64,000 nt of DNA. Source: Photobacterium leiognathi. Lineage in GTDB: Bacteria; Pseudomonadota; Gammaproteobacteria; Enterobacterales; Vibrionaceae. The stretch lies in assembly GCF_030685535.1 (NCBI RefSeq), contig NZ_CP131601.1, forward strand, positions 1,488,001 to 1,552,000. The letters run 5' to 3'. Shown in pieces: positions 17,517 through 26,963 of this stretch; the stretch's first letter is position 1; each line of letters begins with the position of its first letter. The position numbers were made by a program, and so were the translations under genes. The notes under the pieces are model-generated. The model saw only the letters and a list, made by a program, of their open reading frames with translations, was not told the DNA's origin and made no database searches.

Positions 17517-19250
17517 ATGAAGATTAGTATCGTTACCGCATGTCCAAGTGGCATTGCAACAACATTGATTGCCGCTGGATTATTAGAAAAAGCCGCAGCA
17601 GAGCTAAAATGGCAAGCTAATATTGAATGTCACACCACATTAAAGCCAACACAGTTATTAACTGAGCAACAAATTGAGCAATCAGACTACATTGTGATTG
17701 CTGCCAATGCAGAGGTTGATGAGCAGCGTTTTGTGGGTAAGAAAGTCTACCGCAGTGATGTTTCAGCATGCATGGAAAACCCAACAGCATGGCTACAAGA
17801 GGCGGTTAATCAATCGCAGGAATTGGTTGCTGAAAGTGTTGTAACAACACCTAATTCAAGCAAGAAAAAGATTGTGGCAATTACAGCGTGCCCAACAGGT
17901 GTTGCACATACCTTTATGGCTGCTGAAGCATTAGAAACGGAAGCTAAACGTCAGGAGTACGATGTTAAAGTTGAAACTCGTGGCTCTGTTGGGGCTAAAA
18001 ACCAATTAACCGCAGAAGAAATTGAAGCTGCTGATTTGGTGATTATTGCCGCTGACATTGATGTGGATTTATCACGCTTTAATGGAAAGCCTCTTTATAA
18101 AACCAGTACGGGCTTGGCGCTTAAGAAAACAGCACAGGAAATTGATAACGCTTTTGCTCAAGCAGCGCCTTATCAACATAGTGTAAAAGAAACCACAGAG
18201 AAGAAAGAAGAGAAAGCAGGTGTGTACAAACACCTAATGACAGGCGTTTCCTACATGCTGCCATTAGTGGTTGCTGGTGGCTTATCAATTGCGTTGTCAT
18301 TTGTTTTCGGTATCGAAGCATTTAAAGAGCAGGGAACACTAGCAGCAGCATTAATGAAAATTGGTGGTGATTCTGCCTTTGCATTAATGGTGCCTGTTCT
18401 GGCTGGTTTTATTGCTTTCTCCATTGCAGATCGCCCTGGTCTAGCGCCTGGTTTAATTGGCGGTATGTTAGCAAGTTCAACAGGGGCTGGCTTTTTAGGT
18501 GGTATCGTTGCAGGTTTCTTAGCAGGTTACAGTGCGAAATTCCTAGTGGAAAAAGTGAAATTACCGCAATCAATGGATGCCTTAAAACCTATCCTAATCA
18601 TTCCATTCGTTGCTAGCTTAATTACTGGCTTGGTAATGATTTATGTTGTCGGTGGTCCAGTATCTGCGGCTATGGAAGGGTTAACCCATTTCCTTAATAC
18701 CATGGGATCTGCGAATGCGGTTTTATTGGGTATCATTCTTGGCTGTATGATGTGTTTCGACCTAGGTGGTCCTGTTAATAAAGCAGCATATACATTTGGT
18801 GTTGGCTTATTAGCATCTCATACTTATGCGCCAATGGCTGCAGTAATGGCGGCGGGTATGGTGCCAGCTATGGGTATGGGTCTAGCCACTTTTCTTGCAA
18901 AACGTAAGTTCGCTGCAAGTGAAAATGAAGCAGGTAAAGCATCGTTTGTACTAGGCTTATGTTTTATCTCTGAAGGTGCGATTCCGTTTGCGGCACGCGA
19001 TCCAATGCGTGTGATCCCATGCTGTATGTTAGGTGGTGCGTTAACAGGTGCATTATCTATGCTATTCGGTGCAAAACTAATGGCACCACACGGCGGTTTA
19101 TTTGTTCTGCTTATTCCTAATGCAATTACACCAGCGTTACTTTACTTAGTCGCTATTATTGCAGGTACATTAGTTACAGGTATTTCTTATGCAATCCTGA
19201 AACGTCCAGAAGCAGAAAACAATTCATCACTTGTATCAGCGAAAGCTTAA
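17517..19250 (+). CDS. fruA: Fructose PTS EIIB'BC transporter
   Basis: 577 residues. Two IIB domains in tandem: the first has C9 in TACPSG, the second the phosphorylated C125 in TACPTGVAHT. A ten-helix IIC domain runs from ~230 to 560 with the GISY/FDLGGPVNKAA and SEGAIPFAARDP boxes. Imports fructose as fructose 1-phosphate, the substrate of FruK and inducer of Cra. Third gene of the operon, 39 bases after fruK. Confidence 0.94.
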   Translation: MKISIVTACPSGIATTLIAAGLLEKAAAELKWQANIECHTTLKPTQLLTEQQIEQSDYIVIAANAEVDEQRFVGKKVYRSDVSACMENPTAWLQEAVNQSQELVAESVVTTPNSSKKKIVAITACPTGVAHTFMAAEALETEAKRQEYDVKVETRGSVGAKNQLTAEEIEAADLVIIAADIDVDLSRFNGKPLYKTSTGLALKKTAQEIDNAFAQAAPYQHSVKETTEKKEEKAGVYKHLMTGVSYMLPLVVAGGLSIALSFVFGIEAFKEQGTLAAALMKIGGDSAFALMVPVLAGFIAFSIADRPGLAPGLIGGMLASSTGAGFLGGIVAGFLAGYSAKFLVEKVKLPQSMDALKPILIIPFVASLITGLVMIYVVGGPVSAAMEGLTHFLNTMGSANAVLLGIILGCMMCFDLGGPVNKAAYTFGVGLLASHTYAPMAAVMAAGMVPAMGMGLATFLAKRKFAASENEAGKASFVLGLCFISEGAIPFAARDPMRVIPCCMLGGALTGALSMLFGAKLMAPHGGLFVLLIPNAITPALLYLVAIIAGTLVTGISYAILKRPEAENNSSLVSAKA

Positions 19251-19274
19251 TCTTTTACTGACTCAAGCATAAAC

Positions 19275-19320
19275 AAAAACGCCAGTATGCAGATAGTAAA
19301 AGCATACTGGCGTTTTTTAT
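19275..19320. terminator. Bidirectional terminator between fruA and rhlE
   Basis: AAAACGCCAGTATGC / GCATACTGGCGTTTT, long stem with T run on both strands. Confidence 0.88.
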
Positions 19321-19338
19321 AGGTTTAGAAAGCCATTA

Positions 19339-20706
19339 TTATTGTTGTGGCTTAGGCTTACGTGGTGCACGAGGTAAACCTGTTTCACGATCTGTAATAG
19401 GCTTACGGCGTTTAGGCTTGGCTGATTTAGGCTTATCACCACGAGATGCATTGTTACGGCTACGATTGTCACGACGTGGTTTACGCTCGTTATTTTCACC
19501 TTCTGCATCATCGCGAGGTTTCGCTGGTTTCTTGAACTTTGGTTTATAGTTCAAAATTGAAACTGGCACTTCTTTTTTAGGTTTAAAGCCTTCAATTTCT
19601 TTACGAACAATTAAGTGGCCTAATAGGCTCTCAATCATACATAGGTTTTTGAAGTTATCTTTTGATACAAATGAAATCGCTTCACCTGATGCGCCAGCAC
19701 GACCTGTACGACCAATACGGTGAACATATTCTTCTGGTGGGAACGGTAAATCGTAGTTAACCACACGCGTTAATTGCTCAATATCGATACCACGTGATGC
19801 TACGCCAGTTGCAATTAAGTATTGCAGTTTGCCGTTTTTAAAATCTTCTAATAGCTGTGAACGTACGCCTTGGCTACGACCACTGTGGAAAGATTCTGCT
19901 TTAATACCGCGCTTTTCTAGCTGTGTTACTAATTTAGCCGCACCATGTTTGGTTTCAATGAAGATCAACGCTTGATCCCATTGTTGTTCTTGAATTAGGT
20001 GACTAAGTAATGACGATTTCATGTCTTTATCAACGGTCACTAACCATTGATCAATTTTAGGATCGGCAGAGGCGTCTTTAGCGACTGAGATTTCAATCGG
20101 ATTACGTACTGCAGTTTTTGCTAGGAAGCGCACCTGATCAGATAAAGTTGCTGAGAACAGCATGTTTTGGCGTTCAACCGGTAAGCGCTCAACGATCTTA
20201 TTAATGTCTTCAATAAAGCCCATATCAAGCATACGGTCGGCTTCATCAAGCACTAAAATTTCAATCGCATCAAAGTGAATCGCACGTTGGGTGTACATAT
20301 CTAACAGACGACCCGGTGTTGCCACTAAAATATCGACACCTTCAATTAAACGACGTTTTTGTGGTTCGTAATCCACACCACCGTACATCGCCATTGATTT
20401 AAGGTTTAAGTGTTTGCTGTATTGCTTAATGTTGTCTTCTACTTGTACAGCCAGTTCACGAGTAGGGGCAAGAATTAATGCACGCACACGCTTAGGGCGA
20501 ACCTTAATGCCATCATTTAGCATTTGTAAGATTGGTAATACGAAACTCGCTGTTTTACCTGTACCTGTTTGCGCAGCAGCCATCAGGTTTTTACCTGTTA
20601 GAGCAACTGGAATGGCTTTTTCTTGAATAGGTGTCGGAGAGGTGTAACCCATTTCGGTTACGGCTTTAACGATAGAATCGCTTAATCCAAGCTTAGAGAA
20701 TGGCAT
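19339..20706 (-). CDS. rhlE: DEAD-box ATP-dependent RNA helicase RhlE
   Basis: About 455 residues. Motifs in order: Q motif PTPIQEKAIP, AQTGTGKTA (I), PTRELA (Ia), LDEAD (II, DEAD), SAT (III), TGVASRGID, HRIGRTGRAG (VI). The C-terminal ~80 residues are rich in Lys, Arg and Pro, as in RhlE. It remodels RNA in ribosome assembly or decay. Start at 20706 (MPFSKLGLS) fits RhlE better than an ATG seven codons upstream. Confidence 0.93.
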   Translation of the reverse strand: MPFSKLGLSDSIVKAVTEMGYTSPTPIQEKAIPVALTGKNLMAAAQTGTGKTASFVLPILQMLNDGIKVRPKRVRALILAPTRELAVQVEDNIKQYSKHLNLKSMAMYGGVDYEPQKRRLIEGVDILVATPGRLLDMYTQRAIHFDAIEILVLDEADRMLDMGFIEDINKIVERLPVERQNMLFSATLSDQVRFLAKTAVRNPIEISVAKDASADPKIDQWLVTVDKDMKSSLLSHLIQEQQWDQALIFIETKHGAAKLVTQLEKRGIKAESFHSGRSQGVRSQLLEDFKNGKLQYLIATGVASRGIDIEQLTRVVNYDLPFPPEEYVHRIGRTGRAGASGEAISFVSKDNFKNLCMIESLLGHLIVRKEIEGFKPKKEVPVSILNYKPKFKKPAKPRDDAEGENNERKPRRDNRSRNNASRGDKPKSAKPKRRKPITDRETGLPRAPRKPKPQQ

Positions 20707-20826
20707 GTAGAGTCTCAAATAAATCATTAAACAGTTAATGCAATGACATTAACGCAGAAAATATCGCGGAGTATATCACGCTTAACAATAGGCTGTATGT
20801 AGTGCGAGTTTACTAAAACGATAGCG

Positions 20827-21108
20827 CTATTGGCTGATGATATTGTTTCGTACTAAAGCTCGACGCACATTATTACACAGTTTGCCAAAGCGTCGGATCT
20901 CATCAAATTGCGGAGTAACACCACGGGCAATGGCAGATTCCCAATAGGTTAAATCCGTATCAACTAACTCTAATAATTTCTTTGGGCAACCGACACATTT
21001 GTTGTCAGGGCCACAGACAAAAGTACTTTCATCATAAAGGGGAAATTGTTGTTTGACTTGGCTAATGATGTCGAGCATTGCCGTTGTTCGGTCTGGCTTT
21101 TTACACAT
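20827..21108 (-). CDS. Small conserved cysteine-motif protein
   Basis: 93 residues, not recognised by family name. A compact cluster C-GPDNK-C-VG-C-PKKLLELV (about residues 32-50) could bind zinc or an iron-sulphur centre. The rest is helical and charged. No signal peptide. Proteins like this are found in Vibrionaceae without known function; no operon partner is obvious. Confidence 0.6.
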   Translation of the reverse strand: MCKKPDRTTAMLDIISQVKQQFPLYDESTFVCGPDNKCVGCPKKLLELVDTDLTYWESAIARGVTPQFDEIRRFGKLCNNVRRALVRNNIISQ

Positions 21109-21447
21109 GGTAGGAATAACGAATAAAACAATATTCTAAATCAGCATAAATAAAATATCTATCGATAATCATCCTATACTAATGATGGGAATAGAAACGC
21201 AAATTATCATATTGATATAAATATGATTCTTGCTGAAGTGCTGTCTAAATATTTAGGTATTGGATACCAATTTGCTTTGCAAAATGCAGAAAGAGAAATT
21301 GCTAAATGTACAGAAAGCTAAAAATGATGGGAAATCAGGCGAATTAATATTTTTTATTTTGGCTAGTTTCTTGCTGGATATGAAATGTGTTGGTCAAAAG
21401 TGTTCTTATTGTTGGTGCGCGTATACAGGTGAAATAAGGAAAGCAGA
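21109..21447. other. Intergenic region upstream of rhodanese gene
   Basis: 339 AT-rich bases between divergent genes. One small plus-strand frame (21260-21451) overlaps the rhodanese start and has no ribosome-binding site. Nothing else recognised. Confidence 0.4.
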
Positions 21448-22332
21448 ATGACTAAATGGCAAAACATATTGAAAAATTTATCAGTTTTTGTGTTTGTTAT
21501 CGTGGGTCTCTTTACCAGTATGAGTGCCTTGGCACAACAAAGTTATGTCGTCGACCCTAATTGGCTGAAAGAGCAAATAAAAACGAAGCAGCCGATAGTG
21601 ATTTTTGATAGCCGATCTAAAGAAGAATATGATCAAGGACATATCCCTAATGCGATCAGTTTTCCTGTCGATGATACTTATGTAGTTCAAGATCGCGCAT
21701 ATTACGTTAAAAATAAAGTCAACATAGCCCCATTGTTGAGAGAGAAAGGAGTAACGAAAGACGCTAAAGTGATTGTGTATGATCAAGGTGAACTCATGTT
21801 TGCGTCGCGACTACTCTGGGTATTAGAGCTCTACGGTATTAAAGATTTAGCGATTTTAAATGGCGGTCTTGATGGCTGGAAAGAGAAGAACGACGTTTCT
21901 CAAGTAGCACATTCATTACCTGCTTCCGATTATGTGCCTGTGCTTAATCCAAGTATTTATGCAAGTACTACGGTTGCAAAAGTAGCGGTTCATAACCCGA
22001 AATATAATCTATATGACAGCCGCACTTATGATGAATATTTAGGTAAGAAATCAATGACCAGTAAATATGGTCGCATACCTAAAGCAAAATATATTGATTT
22101 AAGTGAGTTTTTTACTATTGATGAAAATGGTAATAAATTTCTTAAAATACAAGCTGAACTTGATGAAGTATTAGCACACTTAGACAAATCAAAGAAAAAT
22201 ATTACTTACTGCAATAAAGGTACGGCATCGACATTATCTTATTACTTATTAAAACAAGCTGGCTTTAATGTAGCGCATTATGATGGTTCTTGGATTGATT
22301 GGTCTGAAAAAGGATTACCCATCGAAAAATAG
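21448..22332 (+). CDS. Exported rhodanese-type sulfurtransferase
   Basis: 294 residues with a signal peptide (about 1-29, ending SALAQ). Two rhodanese domains: the first (FDSRSKEEYDQGHIPNAISFP) lacks the active Cys, the second has C255 in ITYCNKGTAS, the catalytic loop. This is the thiosulfate/mercaptopyruvate sulfurtransferase arrangement, placed in the periplasm. AAGGA lies nine bases before the ATG. The next gene, a sensor kinase, starts 18 bases downstream, so the two probably form an operon and the enzyme may supply or sense the kinase's signal. Confidence 0.85.
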   Translation: MTKWQNILKNLSVFVFVIVGLFTSMSALAQQSYVVDPNWLKEQIKTKQPIVIFDSRSKEEYDQGHIPNAISFPVDDTYVVQDRAYYVKNKVNIAPLLREKGVTKDAKVIVYDQGELMFASRLLWVLELYGIKDLAILNGGLDGWKEKNDVSQVAHSLPASDYVPVLNPSIYASTTVAKVAVHNPKYNLYDSRTYDEYLGKKSMTSKYGRIPKAKYIDLSEFFTIDENGNKFLKIQAELDEVLAHLDKSKKNITYCNKGTASTLSYYLLKQAGFNVAHYDGSWIDWSEKGLPIEK

Positions 22333-22350
22333 ATTTACCTTGAGGGTAAA

Positions 22351-24363
22351 ATGATGAAGGAAAATGTGAACGATAACTCTATTGCAAAAGAAAAGAGTGA
22401 TCAATTAAATACAAAGATTACGCACGAGCATGATATTCATCATTTGTATCACAAAACAAGCTTATTTAGTAAAATTGCGCTGGTCATGAGTACAGTTCTA
22501 CTTTGTGTCATGATATCAGCGCTTTATATTAGTTATTATAATAATACACAGCGTGTTGTGAAAGATATTAAAGTGATGATGAATACCATTTCACCATTAC
22601 TGGTTGATACTGCCATTTACCAAGACACTGAAACGGCCATTGAACTTAATCGCTATTTAGAAGGTCATAAAGAGATACTTTCTCTGTCCTTGTACGATTT
22701 AGATGGGGAGTTGCTGCATTTTTATGAAAACGGTGATGGTGAAAATTATCAGCCATTAAAACAAACCCCAGGTTTATCTATTTATAAAGGTAACTATAAG
22801 CTCACTTACCCAGTATCATTTAATGGTGATGATATATTTAATTATGTGGTTTATTACAGCTCTTCAGAAATTATTACTACAATTTTAATTCATATTTTTG
22901 TTTTTATTCTGCCATTTTTATTCTTTATATGCTTTATTCTGATTTATATGTACCGCAAGGTAACAAGGCCGTTAACGTTTTTAATTGGTCAATTACCAAA
23001 AATAGGCTCAGGCGGCGTTAACATTTCAGATGTTGGAGATGCAGAAGGCGAAGTATCCTTATTAGCATCAGAATTAAAAAAAGCCGACGAGTGCATCCAT
23101 AATACTGAAAGCAAATTGCAAGGATTAAATCGAAAGTTACGTGAGCAAGCAGATGACTTAAGTGAAGCAATTAAAATAAAATCAGAGTTTATGGCGAATA
23201 TGAGTCATGAAATCCGTACCCCAATGAACGGTGTACTTGGCTTTGTCCAATGCTTAGAAGAGAGAAAAATGGATAAAGAATCTCGTCGTCAGATTGGGTA
23301 TATCAAGGAATCAGCGTATTCATTATTAGCGATTATTAATGAAATATTGGATTATTCGAAATTAGAATCAGGTAATGTTGAATTACACTTAACGCCTTTT
23401 GCTTTCAATCCTTTTGTTCATAGTTGTATTACGCCATTTATTCATCAAGCCAAAATAAAGAAGATCCATGTTTCAACAGAAATCGGAGACGACATTGCGT
23501 CTAGTTTTATTGCAGATGAAGGGCGCTTACGTCAAATACTCATTAATTTAGTCGGTAATGCGGTTAAGTTTACTCATACAGGCTCTGTTACATTGAGTGT
23601 TGAGCGTTTATCTTCACCATTACAATATTGTGAAGAATTAAGAAAATATAATGATAAACATATTCAATGGATAAGGTTTAAAGTGATTGATACAGGTATT
23701 GGCATTGCAGGAGAAAAGCTCGCCTTTATTTTTGATTCTTACCGCCAGGCAGATGGTTCTATCTCTCGTCAATTTGGTGGGACTGGGCTGGGTTTATCAA
23801 TCTCGAACAGCTTGTGTAAGCTGATGTCTGCAGAGCTCAAGGTCGAAAGTTGTATCGGGCAAGGGACGACCTTTTGGTTCGATATTCCATTGAAACAGTT
23901 CGATGAGAAACACAGTGAAAATAGCGATGAGAGTATTCAAAATACGAATTTATCCATGTACGAAGATCGCAAGATTTTAGTTGCTGAAGATAGCATGGTA
24001 AATCAGCAATTAATTAAGGCTTTTCTAACAGCATTTGGACTTAAAAATATAGTGGTTGTAAACGATGGCGTACAAGCCGTTGAGTATATGATAGAAAATA
24101 CCGCTGATATTATCTTAATGGATTGTCAGATGCCCAATATGGGAGGGCTGGAAGCAACAGAATTAATAAGAAAAATGCAGTCCATTCATCGTCCCGTTAT
24201 TATTGCGTTAACAGCGAATGTGTTAGAGGAAGAAAAACAACGTTGTTTTAAATCTGGAATGGATGACTTTCTGACAAAACCCATTGAAAAAGTTATTTTA
24301 TATAAAAGTCTGCAACGGGCTTTTAATCATGAGAATGGTGATGATTTAGCAGCAAATATATAA
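22351..24363 (+). CDS. Hybrid sensor histidine kinase with receiver domain
   Basis: 670 residues. Two membrane helices (about 40-61 and 172-198) flank a ~110-residue periplasmic sensor region; after the second helix comes a coiled region (~235-275), the H box with H286 in NMSHEIRTPMNG, an ATPase domain (NLVGNAVKFT, DTGIGI, GGTGLGLSIS), and a C-terminal receiver with phosphoacceptor D591 in LMDCQMPNMGG. No Hpt domain, so a separate phosphotransfer protein is needed. Start preceded by GAGGG. Co-transcribed with the exported rhodanese by spacing. Confidence 0.9.
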   Translation: MMKENVNDNSIAKEKSDQLNTKITHEHDIHHLYHKTSLFSKIALVMSTVLLCVMISALYISYYNNTQRVVKDIKVMMNTISPLLVDTAIYQDTETAIELNRYLEGHKEILSLSLYDLDGELLHFYENGDGENYQPLKQTPGLSIYKGNYKLTYPVSFNGDDIFNYVVYYSSSEIITTILIHIFVFILPFLFFICFILIYMYRKVTRPLTFLIGQLPKIGSGGVNISDVGDAEGEVSLLASELKKADECIHNTESKLQGLNRKLREQADDLSEAIKIKSEFMANMSHEIRTPMNGVLGFVQCLEERKMDKESRRQIGYIKESAYSLLAIINEILDYSKLESGNVELHLTPFAFNPFVHSCITPFIHQAKIKKIHVSTEIGDDIASSFIADEGRLRQILINLVGNAVKFTHTGSVTLSVERLSSPLQYCEELRKYNDKHIQWIRFKVIDTGIGIAGEKLAFIFDSYRQADGSISRQFGGTGLGLSISNSLCKLMSAELKVESCIGQGTTFWFDIPLKQFDEKHSENSDESIQNTNLSMYEDRKILVAEDSMVNQQLIKAFLTAFGLKNIVVVNDGVQAVEYMIENTADIILMDCQMPNMGGLEATELIRKMQSIHRPVIIALTANVLEEEKQRCFKSGMDDFLTKPIEKVILYKSLQRAFNHENGDDLAANI

Positions 24364-24554
24364 ATTAATAGCACGAAATTTATTCACTTTTACCTATCAT
24401 ACCAATTGAAACAAACGATTATTCTCTCTTTTCTCCGTTCTATAAACTATTGAACATAGAGCAACAAGGCTAATTATCACTTTGAGAGTGAGCGGCTATC
24501 TGATAAGTTACGTCCCTGCAAGGTATTCAACTCCATCGAGTAAGTAGAGAGAAA

Positions 24555-25076
24555 ATGGCAGTTTTAGAAATTTTAACCGAACCAAATCCAAAGCTACGCG
24601 TTCAAGCTGAAGAAGTAACAGACGTAAAAGCTGAACACATCCAAACGCTTATCGACGACATGCTACAAACCATGTACGAAACGGGTAATGGTATTGGTTT
24701 AGCTGCTCCTCAAGTAGGCCGCAAAGAATCTATTATTGTTATCGACTTATCTGAAGAGCGTAATGAGCCACAGGTATTCGTTAACCCTAAGATCGTTCGT
24801 GGTGAGAACCCAGTGGTTGGTCAAGAAGGCTGTCTATCAGTACCTGATTACTACGCAGACGTAGAGCGTTTCGAGAAAATCGAACTGACTGCACTGGATC
24901 GCGATGGTAATGACATTCACTTTGAGCGTGATGATTTCCTTGCGATTGCACTACAGCATGAAATCGATCACCTAAAAGGTATTCTATTCATTGATTACCT
25001 ATCGCCACTTAAGCGTCAAATGGCAATGAAAAAAGTGAAGAAATACTTAAAGATGCAAGAGAAAGCAGCTAAGTAA
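24555..25076 (+). CDS. def: Peptide deformylase
   Basis: 173 residues. Removes the formyl group from nascent N-terminal Met. All three motifs are present: GIGLAAPQVG, EGCLS (metal Cys) and HEIDHLKG (metal His pair and Glu). It is a stand-alone gene, not next to fmt as in the canonical def-fmt locus, so it may be a second copy; only the rest of the genome would tell. Strong terminator follows. Confidence 0.93.
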   Translation: MAVLEILTEPNPKLRVQAEEVTDVKAEHIQTLIDDMLQTMYETGNGIGLAAPQVGRKESIIVIDLSEERNEPQVFVNPKIVRGENPVVGQEGCLSVPDYYADVERFEKIELTALDRDGNDIHFERDDFLAIALQHEIDHLKGILFIDYLSPLKRQMAMKKVKKYLKMQEKAAK

Positions 25077-25095
25077 TTCATTTAAACAAGTTATC

Positions 25096-25149
25096 AAAAA
25101 CGGTGAAAGTCTTATCCATATCGAGTTAAGACATTCACCGTTTTTTTTA
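25096..25149 (+). terminator. Terminator after def
   Basis: Interrupted stem ACGGTGAA-GTCTTA / TAAGAC-TTCACCGT followed by eight or more T. Confidence 0.85.
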
Positions 25150-25369
25150 TATCTAAGTTAATATTGCTTCTTTATTACAGATATGGACAGATAAAATAGT
25201 GACATAGATAGAAGCAATAAATAGTAATAATGAAATAAGTTTTTTAATAATTATTTTAAAGTAGAGTCTGTCGCATTCTGACTATATAGTTTTTGTTCAT
25301 ACCTTGTTTTAGCGTAACGCATATTTTGAAATATGCGGATTTATTTTAATACGCTAAAAAGGCAAAGGA

Positions 25370-26917
25370 ATGTTTTATAAAAATAAAATCACAGTGGCTA
25401 TGTTATTAACGTTATCAACACTGACTGTTGGTTGTGGTGGCGGGGGAGGTGGTGATGATGAAAGCCAACCCAAAGATAATACTCCAATAGTCACGCCAAG
25501 CACACCAGATGAAGTAACATCACCAATTACTGAAGATAGTTCTGAAAGTGATACTGATTCAGTTGAGAAGCCAGCTGATGATACAAACACTGTAACACCA
25601 GAGCCTAATCCAGAGCCAACGCCTGATCCAGAAGACCCATACACGCCACCAGCAGGATATATACCAGAAGATCCAACACCACTACCAAACAGCGGTGAAT
25701 ACACTTTACCGACATACGTGTACGTTGGTACACCAGCAGACGCTCTCACTAACCTATACTACGTACCAGAAGTAGATCTCACGAAAACTAACAAAATTGG
25801 TGAACACAGCACTCACCCAACACTGATCAGTGATCTAGAACCCTACACCACAACAGAGTGCCGACTTAATGACCTAATCAATTGCGCTGATTTAAACGGC
25901 AATGATTACACGATCCCGTATTACACAAATAAGCACTCACTAGAAGATAATTACCTCAAAGACACTAAAGACATTGGCCTTATTCAAAATTACTTCACTG
26001 ACACAGGGCATACTTTCTCTAGAAAAATAGCGCAGAATAACCCTGACTTTATTGCGTATTACGATAATAATGGGAACGTAATTACCCCTCCAAATGTGCC
26101 ACTGGATAACACTTTTATCACATACCGTTGGGATCTCGATAACCCTATTCCTCTTAAGATAGATGGCACTGATCCTACTGGTACAAAAAGAATACAATAC
26201 GCCATCGAACTTATGGAAAAAACAATCGGCAAAAAAGTGTTTGATTTGGAGTCTATCAAAAACACACCAAACGAAAATATTGATCGCGGCATCATTATTA
26301 AATTCGATAGCGCTTGGAACTGGCAAACATTTGACCATGAGGAACTCTATTACGATGATGATAAAAATATAAAAGTACGCCCTCTTAAAAAATGTGCGAT
26401 TGCATCACGGTTCGACAATCAACCTGACGCTTATAACAATCAATTAAAATATGTTAATGGAGTTGGCGTGGATGAAAATGGAGTTGATATAAAACAATCC
26501 AATGGCTGGAAACCTGAATTCCCTCAAACATACTTCAACACCACCCCTCAAACTATTGATGGTAAAGTATACCTAAACATTGATTACACAACCCATAACG
26601 ACCTGACAAATGTAACCAGTAGTTGTTTCGCTAATAGAGATATGATTTTCAGTGAATTAGCGGTAATTTTAGGCGGTGGCCGTAATGATTACTTAGCAAA
26701 AACAGTTAATGGAACACAAACAACTACCATTAAAACAGATAAAAATGGAACCACGGATAGATTCTTTTTAAAAAACAATAATCGTTACTACAATCTTGGA
26801 ACACTTATTGGATTACACACAAAATACAACACAACAGAATTCCCATCCAAAAATGTAATAACCACTATTATGCAAAACCCACCTCACAACTTCCCCGAGG
26901 TATACGGTAATCCATAA
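25370..26917 (+). CDS. Lipoprotein of unknown function, possible degenerate metzincin
   Basis: 515 residues. Signal segment ends LTVGC22, then a Gly run and ~100 residues of Asp/Glu/Thr/Pro-rich linker typical of surface-exposed lipoproteins. Beyond ~140 the sequence is Asn/Tyr/Asp-rich. A segment RIQYAIELMEKTIGKKVF (~270-288) has the look of the start of a metzincin-type catalytic domain, and SELAVILGGGR (428-438) lines up with HExxHxxGxxH but with Ser, Val and Arg in place of the three His. If related, it cannot bind zinc in the usual way. Monocistronic. The relationship is inference. Confidence 0.6.
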   Translation: MFYKNKITVAMLLTLSTLTVGCGGGGGGDDESQPKDNTPIVTPSTPDEVTSPITEDSSESDTDSVEKPADDTNTVTPEPNPEPTPDPEDPYTPPAGYIPEDPTPLPNSGEYTLPTYVYVGTPADALTNLYYVPEVDLTKTNKIGEHSTHPTLISDLEPYTTTECRLNDLINCADLNGNDYTIPYYTNKHSLEDNYLKDTKDIGLIQNYFTDTGHTFSRKIAQNNPDFIAYYDNNGNVITPPNVPLDNTFITYRWDLDNPIPLKIDGTDPTGTKRIQYAIELMEKTIGKKVFDLESIKNTPNENIDRGIIIKFDSAWNWQTFDHEELYYDDDKNIKVRPLKKCAIASRFDNQPDAYNNQLKYVNGVGVDENGVDIKQSNGWKPEFPQTYFNTTPQTIDGKVYLNIDYTTHNDLTNVTSSCFANRDMIFSELAVILGGGRNDYLAKTVNGTQTTTIKTDKNGTTDRFFLKNNNRYYNLGTLIGLHTKYNTTEFPSKNVITTIMQNPPHNFPEVYGNP

Positions 26918-26926
26918 CAACTAATT

Positions 26927-26962
26927 AAAAAGGATAGGGATTTAAAATCTCTATCCTTTTTG
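26927..26962. terminator. Bidirectional terminator
   Basis: AAAAGGATAGGGATT / AATCTCTATCCTTTT hairpin with T runs, between convergent genes. Confidence 0.82.
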
Positions 26963-26963
26963 T

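Noticed and set aside
21260..21451. 63-residue Cys-containing open frame upstream of the rhodanese gene
   Set aside because: Ends inside the rhodanese start and lacks a ribosome-binding site; probably chance.
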